Shown here: positions 1 to 6,174 of the stretch, piece after piece
Layout: each line of letters begins with the position of its first letter
Position numbering within the stretch: position 1 is the first letter of the stretch
Origin: CALMEC01 sp031372145
GTDB taxonomy: Bacteria > Actinomycetota > Thermoleophilia > Miltoncostaeales > Miltoncostaeaceae
Length of the DNA: 9,290 nucleotides
NCBI GenBank assembly: GCA_031372145.1
Contig: JANMKR010000127.1
Location: 1 to 9,290 of the forward strand
Direction of reading: 5' to 3'
Program-made: the position numbers and the translations under genes
Notes under the pieces: model-generated
Database searches by the model: none
What the model saw: the letters and a program-made list of their open reading frames with translations, nothing else
Told to the model about the DNA's origin: nothing

Positions 1-170
1 AGTCTGGCGGCTGCAAAGCTCCGCAGGGGCGCATACCGTTCAGACAGACGTTTCGCCTTTGGAGCGTTGTCCTCGCCTTCGCCCATATGGTCCGATATGA
101 ACGAAGGCTGCGTCCTCGCCCTGCGGGCTTTTCACTCGCCAAACCGTCAAAGAACTTCCGTGACAGGGCA
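1..170. other. Non-coding stretch downstream of typA
   Basis: This stretch lies beyond the typA stop codon at the left window edge. I see no convincing coding frame in it. It contains the composite hairpin at 75-108 and a small GCCC-TGC-GGGC hairpin (118-128) followed by four T on the plus strand, which is too short to call a terminator with confidence. A long open frame that crosses this stretch and runs through typA on the plus strand is an antisense shadow of typA. Confidence 0.5.
75..108 (-). terminator. Composite stem-loop downstream of typA, possible terminator
   Basis: GCCTTCG (75-81) pairs with CGAAGGC (102-108). Inside, after a CC/AA internal mismatch, CATAT (84-88) pairs with ATATG (95-99) around the loop GGTCCG. 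This gives 12 base pairs in two helices, about 63 bases after the typA stop. No T tract follows on either strand, so a classical intrinsic terminator is not shown. A U-less actinobacterial terminator or an mRNA 3' end stabiliser is equally possible. Confidence 0.35.
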
Positions 171-2006
171 CTAGGTCGGTTGCGGCGCTCCGCGGTTCTT
201 ATTGAGCTTCGCGCGTTCGTGACCCAAGAGCGCGACCTTGCGCAGGCGGACGCGCTCGGGGGTGACCTCGACGCATTCGTCGTCGCGGACGAACTCCATG
301 GCCTGGTCCAACGACATCGGCCGGGGTGGGATCAGGCGGACCAGCTCGTCGGCGGTCGACGACCGGATGTTGGTCAGCTTCTTCTCTTTGGTGGCGTTGA
401 CGTCAAGGTCGTCGCCCCGGCCGTTCTCGCCGATGATCGCGCCCTCGTAGACGTGCTCCCCCGGACCGACGAACAGCGTCCCGCGCTCCTGCAGGCTGAA
501 CAGCGCGAACTGGGTGGTGACGCCGATGCGATCGGCGACCAGGCTGCCGCGTGGGCGGGTCCGGATCTCGCCCATCCATGGCTCCCACCGATCGAAGATG
601 TGGTGCAGAAGGCCGGTACCACGTGTCTCGGTCAGGAACTCCGTGCGGAATCCCACCAGGCCGCGCGCCGGGATCAGGTACTCCATGCGCACCCATCCGG
701 TGCCGTGGTTGACGATCTGCTCCAGGCGCCCCTTGCGCAAGGCGAGCAGCTGGGTGACGACGCCCAACATCTCTTCGGGCACGTCGATCGACACGCGCTC
801 GAGCGGCTCGCAGAGCTTGCCGTCGATCTCACGGGTCAGCACCTGCGGCTTGCCGACGGTCAGCTCGAAGCCTTCGCGGCGCATGGTCTCGACCAGCACC
901 GCCAGCTGCAGCTCGCCACGACCCTGGACCTCCCAGGTGTCGGGGCGCTCGGTTGGCAGCACGCGCAGCGCGACGTTGCCGACCAACTCCTGCGTCAGCC
1001 GGTCCTGCACCTGACGCGCGGTCAGCTTGGTCCCGTCGCGTCCGGCCAGTGGCGAGGTGTTGATGCCCAGCGTCATCGACAGCGACGGCTCGTCGACGTT
1101 GATCACCGGCAAGGCGACGGGAGTCACGGGGTCGGCGAGCGTCTCGCCGATCGTCACCTCGGCCAGCCCGGAGATCTCGATGATCTCGCCGGGACCGGCC
1201 GACTCGACCGGGACGCGCTCAAGCTCCTCTGTGACATACAGCTCCGTGACCTTCGCGGCCTGGATCGAGCCGTCGCGCCGGCACCAGGCGATGGCCTGGC
1301 CCTTGGTGATCGTGCCCTCATGCACCCGGCAGATCGCGAGGCGTCCGACGTACGCGCTGGCCGAGAGGTTGGTCACGAGCGCCTGCAGCGGCTGGCCCTC
1401 GGTGAACGTCGGCGCCGGGATGTAGTCGGCCAGCACCTTGAACAGTGGCTCCAGGTCGGTGCCCTGATCGTCGGGGGTCAGCGACGCGCGCCCGGCCTTG
1501 GCGTTGCAGTAGACGATCGGGAACTCGATCTGGGTCTCGTTGGCGTCCAGGTCCAAGAAGAGCTCGTAGACCTCGTCGACGACCTCGCTGATGCGCGCGT
1601 CCGGCCGGTCGACCTTGTTGACGATGAGCACCACCGGCAGCTCTGCCTCGAGCGCCTTGCGCAGCACGAACCGCGTCTGCGGCAGAGGGCCTTCGCTCGC
1701 GTCGACCAGCAGCAACACGCCGTCGACCATGTGCAGACCGCGCTCGACTTCTCCGCCAAAGTCGGCGTGACCAGGGGTGTCCACGATGTTGATCTTGAGC
1801 CCGCCGTGGCGTACCGCGGTGTTCTTGGCGAGGATCGTGATGCCCTTCTCACGCTCCAGGTCGGTCGAGTCCATCACCCGCTCGTTGACGTCCTGGTTCG
1901 CGCGAAACGCACCCGATTGCCAGAGCATGGCATCGACGAGCGTCGTCTTCCCATGGTCGACATGGGCGACGATTGCGACATTTCTCAGATCTTCTCGGGT
2001 AGCCAC
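171..2006 (-). CDS. typA: Translational GTPase TypA/BipA
   Basis: This is a ribosome-binding GTPase of the EF-G/LepA superfamily. In other bacteria it acts in 50S subunit assembly and in growth under cold and other stress. The 611-residue product has the normal family length and all G motifs: AHVDHGKT (14-21), EKGITI in switch I (53-58), DTPGH (76-80), NKVD (130-133) and CNAK (167-170). An EF-Tu domain-2-like barrel follows (about 205-295), then EF-G III/V-like domains and the BipA-specific C-terminal domain (about 485-600, with KKLTNIRSS). I chose the GTG at 2006 because it places eight residues before the conserved RNVAIVAHVDHGK and has TACCAT 8 bases upstream, suggesting a leaderless transcript. 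An ATG at 2057 would add 17 residues (GATPGRLGCG...) that do not resemble TypA. The gene stands alone, divergent from tRNA-Glu. The identity is secure; only the start is open. Confidence 0.96.
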   Translation of the reverse strand: MATREDLRNVAIVAHVDHGKTTLVDAMLWQSGAFRANQDVNERVMDSTDLEREKGITILAKNTAVRHGGLKINIVDTPGHADFGGEVERGLHMVDGVLLLVDASEGPLPQTRFVLRKALEAELPVVLIVNKVDRPDARISEVVDEVYELFLDLDANETQIEFPIVYCNAKAGRASLTPDDQGTDLEPLFKVLADYIPAPTFTEGQPLQALVTNLSASAYVGRLAICRVHEGTITKGQAIAWCRRDGSIQAAKVTELYVTEELERVPVESAGPGEIIEISGLAEVTIGETLADPVTPVALPVINVDEPSLSMTLGINTSPLAGRDGTKLTARQVQDRLTQELVGNVALRVLPTERPDTWEVQGRGELQLAVLVETMRREGFELTVGKPQVLTREIDGKLCEPLERVSIDVPEEMLGVVTQLLALRKGRLEQIVNHGTGWVRMEYLIPARGLVGFRTEFLTETRGTGLLHHIFDRWEPWMGEIRTRPRGSLVADRIGVTTQFALFSLQERGTLFVGPGEHVYEGAIIGENGRGDDLDVNATKEKKLTNIRSSTADELVRLIPPRPMSLDQAMEFVRDDECVEVTPERVRLRKVALLGHERAKLNKNRGAPQPT

Positions 2007-2014
2007 GGCGGCGC

Positions 2015-2020
2015 ATGGTA
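2015..2020 (-). promoter_or_regulatory. Putative -10 box of leaderless typA
   Basis: TACCAT on the minus strand fits TANNNT and ends 8 bases before the GTG at 2006, so transcription would begin at or next to the start codon. I see no good -35 hexamer and no Shine-Dalgarno sequence before this GTG. Three other genes in the window show the same arrangement, which strengthens the call. Confidence 0.4.
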
Positions 2021-2067
2021 GCGGGCCGCAGCCCAAACGCCCGGGCGTCGCACCCATCGGGGCCGTC

Positions 2068-2073
2068 TATCAT
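2068..2073 (+). promoter_or_regulatory. Possible -10 box for tRNA-Glu
   Basis: TATCAT on the plus strand lies 29 bases before the mature tRNA 5' end, giving a precursor leader of roughly 20-25 bases. No clear -35 element is visible at 16-18 bases upstream, so this rests on the -10 alone. Confidence 0.3.
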
Positions 2074-2102
2074 GCTCCGCGGTGCCCTTCGCGCACCGCC
2101 GC

Positions 2103-2175
2103 GCCCCCATCGTCTAGCGGCCTAGGACACTGCCCTTTCAAGGCGGCGGCACGGGTTCGAATCCCGTTGGGGGTA
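2103..2175 (+). tRNA. tRNA-Glu (anticodon TTC)
   Basis: The sequence folds as a full 73-base cloverleaf. The acceptor strands GCCCCCA (2103-2109) and TGGGGGT (2168-2174) pair with a terminal G-T wobble seen in other actinobacterial tRNA-Glu genes. The D arm contains GTCTAGCGGCCTAGGAC. The anticodon stem CTGCC/GGCGG (2130-2134/2142-2146) closes the loop CTTTCAA, with anticodon TTC at 2137-2139. The T arm is CGGGTTCGAATCCCG, and A2175 is the discriminator base. CCA is not encoded. The 3' part of this gene and its flank resemble two repeats further right (see the repeat entries), which makes it a candidate integration site. Confidence 0.97.
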
Positions 2176-2205
2176 CTTCGAACGTCGCGGGTTCGGTCGA
2201 TGCGA
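2157..2205 (+). repeat. Repeat copy C: tRNA-Glu 3' end plus flank (possible attachment site)
   Basis: These 49 bases start in the T loop of tRNA-Glu, run through the acceptor end and continue 30 bases downstream. Aligned without gaps to 5043-5091, 36 of 49 bases agree by hand count. The best part is TCGAACG-N-CGC-N-GGTT-N-GGTCGA, which lies outside the tRNA. The part inside the tRNA agrees at TNGAATC, CG, GG and GTA. A small GTTCG/CGAAC hairpin (2191-2195/2203-2207) sits at the right end. Calling it an attachment site is inference. Confidence 0.45.
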
Positions 2206-2221
2206 ACGGATTCGGGATTAG

Positions 2222-3490
2222 TTAGGGCCCGAGTGTGCCGATCGGGATCACCTGAACCCCGTCCTTGCGCTGGTACCCAAACCCGGTTGCGACGATCACG
2301 CCAAGGCAGGCAGGCTCACCGCACTTGGTGAGGTCCAGACGATCACGAAACCGGGTGAGCGCGTCGGCCGCTCGATCGATCAGGGCCGAGCCGCCGAGCT
2401 TGATCTCGAAGGCGCCCCAACGACCGCTCCAGCGTTCGACGACGATCGCGTCGACCTCCAGGGTGTTGTCGTTGTAGATGAAGACATCGGCATCGAGCGG
2501 TTGCGAGTAGACCCTTAGGTCGCGTACCACCATCGACTCGAAGAGCAGTCCGAACAGGTTGAGGTCGCGCATGATCGTCGCTGGCGACGCACCGAGCGCG
2601 GCGGCGGCGGCGAGCGACGGATCGACGAAGTGGCGGCTTGGGGTGGTCCGTAGCCGAGCACGAGAGCGCAGGTGCGGAGCCCATGCCGGCTGATGTTCGA
2701 TCACCATCAACCGCTCCAGGACATCCAGGTATGAGCGAACGGTCTTCTCATCGATCGGCCCGTCGCCGCCCGCCGCATCGGCACCGAGCGTCGTCAAGGC
2801 CACCGGCGTCGCGGTATTCCGCGCAAGCGCTGACAACAGGCGGCGGAGTCTGGCCGGATCGCGCCGATGACCGTCCACCCGAGGCGCGTCGACCCGGCAG
2901 ACGTCATCGAGATAGCCGGCGAGGGTGACCGTCGCTGCTTCCACGCCTTGATCGATCAGTCGTGGCCATCCGCCCCGGCAGATTAGTTCAGCGATACGCC
3001 GGAGGTCGTGTCCGGAATCGGTGGCCCTCGCAGTCGCATCGCCGAGGAGCGCTCGCAGCGAGATCGCCGCGCTACTGTCGCCCGACTCGGCAAGCGACAT
3101 CGGACGCATGCGGAGCCGACTGATCCTTCCCGCCCCTGTGTGCCGCGTGATGTCGTCGGTCGGCACCGCCGAGCCTGTGAGGATGAACTGCCCGGTGGCC
3201 TGCCGATCGTCAACAGCGCGTCGTACATGGTTCCAGATCGCCGGCACGAGCTGCCATTCATCGATGAGACGGGGAACGGCCCCATCGAGCAGGAGCGCGG
3301 GATCGAGCACAGCAATGCCACGTGCGTCCTCGTCGAGGTCGAGCAGCACCTCGCTCGCGGCCGTTTCCCGCGCCGTCGATGTCTTGCCACAGGCCCGCGG
3401 CCCTTCGATCACAACGGCCCCGATCGCGGCGAGACGGTCACGGAGTTCGCCGTCGACGATCCTGGTTCGGTATGCGCCAGGTACGTTCAC
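2222..3490 (-). CDS. AAA ATPase with DUF4143-type C-terminal domain
   Basis: The 422-residue protein is of the usual length for the AAA_14/DUF4143 family, whose cellular role is largely unknown and which often lies in accessory or mobile DNA. It has a Walker A motif GPRACGKT (30-37), a Walker B motif RLIDEWQ (74-80, D77/E78) and a sensor-like FILTGS (102-107). The DUF4143 region runs from about 200, with LDVLERLMVIEHQPAW, FVDPSLAAAALG-like residues (288-300) and GLLFESMVVRDLRVY (314-328). Near the C-terminus, EVDAIV (345-350) followed by AFEIKLG (360-366) forms a nuclease-fold D...ExK signature (D347, E362, K364), as these proteins usually show. The start is the GTG at 3490, directly behind a good promoter, so the mRNA is probably leaderless. 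The gene points towards tRNA-Glu and its stop is 46 bases from the tRNA end. No antitoxin or partner gene is adjacent. Family assignment is firm; substrate and role are unknown. Confidence 0.9.
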   Translation of the reverse strand: MNVPGAYRTRIVDGELRDRLAAIGAVVIEGPRACGKTSTARETAASEVLLDLDEDARGIAVLDPALLLDGAVPRLIDEWQLVPAIWNHVRRAVDDRQATGQFILTGSAVPTDDITRHTGAGRISRLRMRPMSLAESGDSSAAISLRALLGDATARATDSGHDLRRIAELICRGGWPRLIDQGVEAATVTLAGYLDDVCRVDAPRVDGHRRDPARLRRLLSALARNTATPVALTTLGADAAGGDGPIDEKTVRSYLDVLERLMVIEHQPAWAPHLRSRARLRTTPSRHFVDPSLAAAAALGASPATIMRDLNLFGLLFESMVVRDLRVYSQPLDADVFIYNDNTLEVDAIVVERWSGRWGAFEIKLGGSALIDRAADALTRFRDRLDLTKCGEPACLGVIVATGFGYQRKDGVQVIPIGTLGP

Positions 3491-3496
3491 GGGTCA

Positions 3497-3526
3497 ACCG
3501 TAGCGCGATTGTTCCGGTAATTGCAA
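3497..3526 (-). promoter_or_regulatory. Promoter of the AAA ATPase gene (leaderless)
   Basis: On the minus strand TTGCAA (3521-3526) serves as -35 and TACGGT (3497-3502) as -10, with an 18-base spacer. The -10 ends 6 bases before the GTG at 3490, placing the transcription start at the initiation codon. There is no Shine-Dalgarno sequence in the six intervening bases. TTGCAA is itself a palindrome and recurs in the repeats at 3652-3657 and 5031-5036. Confidence 0.5.
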
Positions 3527-3599
3527 CTCAACGAATCCTTTATCACAACGCCTATGTTCCTCGTTTTACAACTCTGCGGTTCCGGTGATCGCAGTTCCT

Positions 3600-3659
3600 G
3601 TTCAACTTGAATCGCCGAGGCGTATTTCGAACGCCGCCGTTTGCTTGAGGCTTGCAACC
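3600..3659 (+). repeat. Repeat copy A, left of the epoxide hydrolase
   Basis: The core at 3605-3644 matches 5041-5081 in about 33 of 41 aligned columns with two one-base gaps. Identical blocks include ACTTGAATC and TCGAACG-N-CGCCG. The left edge GTTCAAC and the right edge TTGCAACC correspond to edges of copy B. The core contains GGCGT-ATTTCGA-ACGCC, a 5-base-pair hairpin. The copy lies between the stop of the epoxide hydrolase gene and the promoter of the ATPase gene. Confidence 0.6.
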
Positions 3660-3730
3660 GCTGAGCCGACGCCGGACCAGTCGATCGCCCTTATGCCGAT
3701 ACCGGCGAGCAGGCACGCGCACAGCGCCTT

Positions 3731-4870
3731 CTATGCTCGCGGCTCCGCCACATCATCCAGCCCGGCGAAGAACTCCCCGATGTCGCCAGCCAACAGGTCG
3801 GGCTCCTCGGACGCAGCGAAATGCCCGCCGCGAGGGAAGACGGTCCACCGCTCGATCCGGTAGAGCCGCTCGTACCACGATCGGGGCGGCTCGCCTTCGG
3901 GTACGAACTCGTTGGCGAACACCGCCATGGCCGTCGGTACCCGCACGAGGTCGCCCGGTCCGAGCGTCGTGCCCTGCCACCGGTTGTCGTAGTAGTCGCG
4001 CATCGACGAGGTGATCGATCCGGTGGCCCACCAGATGGTCAGCATCGTCAGCAGCGCGTCCCGACCGAACCGTGCGTCCAGGTCCCCACCGCTGTCCGAC
4101 CAGGAGCGCCACTTGTCCAGAACCCACGCGGCCAGACCTGCCGGCGAGTCGTTGAGCCCGTATCCCAGGGTTTGGGGTCGGGTCGACTGCACCGCGCTAT
4201 ACCCGCGTTCGGTCTCATCCCACCGCGCGAGATGCTCGATGTAGGCCTGCTCTTCCGCAGACAGCGGCGTGCCGGGTCCGAGATAGGGCGACATCTCCGG
4301 TGTGCTGAGGTGGATGCCCACGATCCGGTCGGGTTGCGAGAGGGCCATGTGGGTGGCGACCCCGGCACCGAAGTCACCGCCGTGCGCCCCGTAGCGCCGG
4401 TACCCGAGCCCCTGCATCAGCCCGTGCCACAGGTCCGCGACGAACGCACCGTCCACCCCGGTATGCCGGGGACGTGCCGAGAACGCGTATCCGGGCAGGG
4501 ACGGGATGACCAGATCGAACCGGTCGCCAAGGCGATCGATCAGAGGGAGCAGCTCGACGAACGTACTCGGCCAGCCGTGGGTGAGGACGAGCGCCCGCCG
4601 GTTGCCGGCCCTGGAATGGTGGACATAGTGCAGGCGCACTCCCGCGACGTCGGCGATGCGATGCTCGAAACGGTTGAGATCCCGTTCCCGGGAGCGCCAG
4701 TCGAACCCGTCCGCCCAGTACGCCAGCAGGCCGCGAAGATAGTCCAGATCGGTTCCCTGGCTCCACGGCTCACCCGGAGCGGGGTCGGGCCACCGGGTAC
4801 GGCGGATGCGCTCGCTGAGATCGTCGAGCACCGCGTCGGGTATCGCCACCGCGTACGGTTCGACATCCAC
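3731..4870 (-). CDS. Epoxide hydrolase, EHN / microsomal type
   Basis: This alpha/beta-hydrolase opens epoxides to vicinal diols through a covalent alkyl-enzyme intermediate. The 379-residue product has the N-terminal EHN region (about 3-105, from EPYAVAIPDAVLDDL) followed by the catalytic fold. HGWP (98-101) supplies the oxyanion hole. D166 in GGDFG (164-168) is the nucleophile, E321 in FANE the charge-relay acid, and H350 in RGGHFAASEEPDLLA the general base. The stretch after H350 closely follows the microsomal enzyme. Y293/Y294 in RDYYDN fits one of the two ring-opening tyrosines; the other lies near LGYGLNDSP (235-243). There is no N-terminal membrane anchor, so it is probably cytosolic. 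I chose the GTG at 4870 because EHN homology begins at once and TATCAT ends 7 bases upstream. An ATG at 4954 would add 28 residues of unrelated sequence. The gene is flanked by diverged direct repeats on both sides. Substrate is unknown; detoxification is likely. Confidence 0.93.
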   Translation of the reverse strand: MDVEPYAVAIPDAVLDDLSERIRRTRWPDPAPGEPWSQGTDLDYLRGLLAYWADGFDWRSRERDLNRFEHRIADVAGVRLHYVHHSRAGNRRALVLTHGWPSTFVELLPLIDRLGDRFDLVIPSLPGYAFSARPRHTGVDGAFVADLWHGLMQGLGYRRYGAHGGDFGAGVATHMALSQPDRIVGIHLSTPEMSPYLGPGTPLSAEEQAYIEHLARWDETERGYSAVQSTRPQTLGYGLNDSPAGLAAWVLDKWRSWSDSGGDLDARFGRDALLTMLTIWWATGSITSSMRDYYDNRWQGTTLGPGDLVRVPTAMAVFANEFVPEGEPPRSWYERLYRIERWTVFPRGGHFAASEEPDLLAGDIGEFFAGLDDVAEPRA

Positions 4871-4877
4871 ACCCCCG

Positions 4878-4883
4878 ATGATA
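4878..4883 (-). promoter_or_regulatory. -10 box of leaderless epoxide hydrolase gene
   Basis: TATCAT on the minus strand ends 7 bases before the GTG at 4870, the spacing expected for a leaderless mRNA. The intervening bases CGGGGGT abut the start codon, too close to act as a Shine-Dalgarno site. No convincing -35 is seen 16-18 bases upstream. Confidence 0.42.
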
Positions 4884-5029
4884 GCTGCGCTTCGGTGACG
4901 CCCTTGATCCGTGCGCGCCGCCGGACGAGCACGCTGGTGCGCAACGACAGGCACCCACAGACGGGCTTGTTGGTTTGGAATCCTCGACCAGAGATCGTTC
5001 CGTTGGCGACGAAGATCACGATGCGGGAC

Positions 5030-5108
5030 GTTGCAACTTTACTTGAATCACGCCAGGTGTATCTCGAACGACGCCGGTTTGGTCGACCCGACAGGTTCAA
5101 GTTGCACC
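5030..5108 (+). repeat. Repeat copy B, upstream of the epoxide hydrolase, with inverted ends
   Basis: This copy matches copy A (about 33 of 41 columns in the core) and also the tRNA-Glu 3' end with its flank (36 of 49 ungapped). Its ends are inverted: TGCAACTT (5032-5039) pairs with AAGTTGCA (5099-5106), eight perfect base pairs around 59 bases. An alternative pairing uses ACTTGAA (5041-5047) with TTCAAGT (5096-5102). Inside, GGTGT (5056-5060) can pair with ACGCC (5071-5075). The foldable unit with shared termini suggests a discrete small element or recombination site, not plain shared promoter sequence. Confidence 0.6.
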
Positions 5109-5328
5109 TTCGTTCCTCACCGCCGGAGCCACGAGACAGGATCGCCACCGCGCCACCGCGGGCCCCAATAGGCGATCTGCTCGGGTGGGCTCAGCCGTCG
5201 GGCATACCGACCTCTCGTCGCGTGAGAGGGTGCACGGTGACAAGAAGCGCCATTTCAACGGTGTCTGCTCATCGCTGACGAAAGCGCCGATCCTCGTGCC
5301 CGGGGGTATCGAGGGCCGGTTTCGTGAC

Positions 5329-5333
5329 GGAGG
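5329..5333 (+). promoter_or_regulatory. Ribosome binding site deciding the cupin start
   Basis: GGAGG lies 5 bases before the ATG at 5339 and favours this start over the in-frame GTG at 5324, which has only a GAGGG (5311-5315) 8 bases upstream. Confidence 0.6.
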
Positions 5334-5338
5334 TTGAC

Positions 5339-6022
5339 ATGCCTGTTCCGACGAGCCAGTCCGACCCGGCCACCCCACCCTGGCGAGCATTCCAGCTGGG
5401 CCAACTCGACCGCATCCCACTTGACGGCGGATCTTCTTGGCGGCCAGTCCGTCGCACCCTGGACGTCACTGCATTCGGCGTCAACGCATTCACGGCCGGG
5501 GCTGTCGGCGACGAACTCGTCGAACACCACGATGAGACAAGCTCGGGGGCCGGTGGGCACGAGGAGCTCTACGTCGTGCTCACCGGCCACGCGAGATTCA
5601 TCATCGATGGGACAGCCGTCGATGCCCCCGCGGGCACGCTCATCCTCATCGAGCCGGGCATCGCGAGGAGCGCCATCGCAGAGGAGGCGGAAACCACGGT
5701 GCTGGTGGTGGGCGGTCGCCCGGGCGCAGCCCTCCCTGCCTCGCCGTTCGAACACTGGTACGCCGCGGAGGGTGCGTACCGCGACGGCGACTTCGAGCGC
5801 GCGACGGAGATCGCTTCTGCAGGCCTTGTCGATTGGCCCGAGCACCCGCACCTTCGCTATCAACTCGCCTGCTATCGGGCGATGGCCAATGACCCTCAGG
5901 GGGCGCTCGACCACCTCGCGATCGCTGCAACCGGCGACCCACGCATCGCAGACTGGGCCGCCTCGGACTCCGACCTCGACTCAATCCGCGACGACCCGCG
6001 GTTCCCGCACACTTCCGGGTAG
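5339..6022 (+). CDS. Cupin-domain protein with C-terminal TPR-like region
   Basis: The product is 227 residues long. The first half is a cupin-2 barrel with the metal-site pattern H63/H64, then HEELYVVLTGHARFIIDG (74-91), where H74 and E75/E76 are likely ligands, and PAGTLILIEPG (97-107) as the second motif. The second half (about 139-222) is helical and TPR-like: HWYAAEGAYRDGDFERATEIASAGL, then HPHLRYQLACYRAMANDPQGAL and a final DLDSIRDDPRF, the signature ending of such repeats. This cupin-TPR pairing recurs in actinobacterial proteins of unknown function. It may be a small-molecule sensor or scaffold, but no reaction can be assigned. There is no signal peptide or membrane segment, so it is probably cytosolic. 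It stands alone; the next gene on this strand begins 152 bases later with its own promoter. The start is the ATG with GGAGG; GTG at 5324 would add five residues. Confidence 0.85.
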   Translation: MPVPTSQSDPATPPWRAFQLGQLDRIPLDGGSSWRPVRRTLDVTAFGVNAFTAGAVGDELVEHHDETSSGAGGHEELYVVLTGHARFIIDGTAVDAPAGTLILIEPGIARSAIAEEAETTVLVVGGRPGAALPASPFEHWYAAEGAYRDGDFERATEIASAGLVDWPEHPHLRYQLACYRAMANDPQGALDHLAIAATGDPRIADWAASDSDLDSIRDDPRFPHTSG

Positions 6023-6140
6023 CGCTGCGGTCGTCTTGGTGACTGCGTACACCGGCGATGGGCGCAGCGGGAACGTTCGAGACGCTGCATCTCGGACATC
6101 GCTTCGAGAGGACTCGGGGCGTTCCGCGTCCTGATGCAAG

Positions 6141-6167
6141 TTGTCGGTCCGGCTCGGTTGGTAACGT
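6141..6167 (+). promoter_or_regulatory. Putative promoter of the Pro/His-rich protein gene (leaderless)
   Basis: TAACGT (6162-6167) fits TANNNT and ends 7 bases before the GTG at 6175. TTGTCG (6141-6146) could be the -35, but the 15-base spacer is short. There is no Shine-Dalgarno sequence before the GTG. Confidence 0.38.
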
Positions 6168-6174
6168 CCGGGTC

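Larger units (their letters stand above)
4871..5338. other. Intergenic region between epoxide hydrolase and cupin gene
   Basis: These 468 bases separate two divergent genes. They hold the leaderless -10 box of the epoxide hydrolase at the left, repeat copy B at 5030-5108, and the cupin ribosome binding site at the right. I find no credible gene in it; open frames crossing it run on from antisense shadows. A stretch at about 5288-5325 (GGGGGTATCGAG, then CCGGTTTCGTGAC) loosely recalls the tRNA-flank repeat but needs several gaps, so I do not call it a further copy. No clear promoter for the cupin gene is visible. Confidence 0.5.

Noticed and set aside
118..132. GCCC-TGC-GGGC followed by TTTT as an intrinsic terminator on the plus strand
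   Set aside because: A 4-base-pair stem and four T are too weak, and no plus-strand gene ends nearby within the window.
87..2021. Very long plus-strand open frame (644 codons) opposite typA
   Set aside because: It is antisense to a fully supported TypA with all G motifs. The translation is rich in D, R, L and Q with no domain, as expected for the complement of high-GC coding DNA.
3821..5278. Long plus-strand open frame opposite the epoxide hydrolase and running into the intergenic region
   Set aside because: It is the antisense shadow of the epoxide hydrolase, whose catalytic residues are all present. No recognisable domain is seen in the plus-strand translation.
5285..5325. Possible fourth copy of the tRNA-flank repeat
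   Set aside because: It shares GGGGGTA, TCGA and CCGGTTTCGT-GAC with the other copies, but the alignment needs several gaps of 1-3 bases and could be chance.
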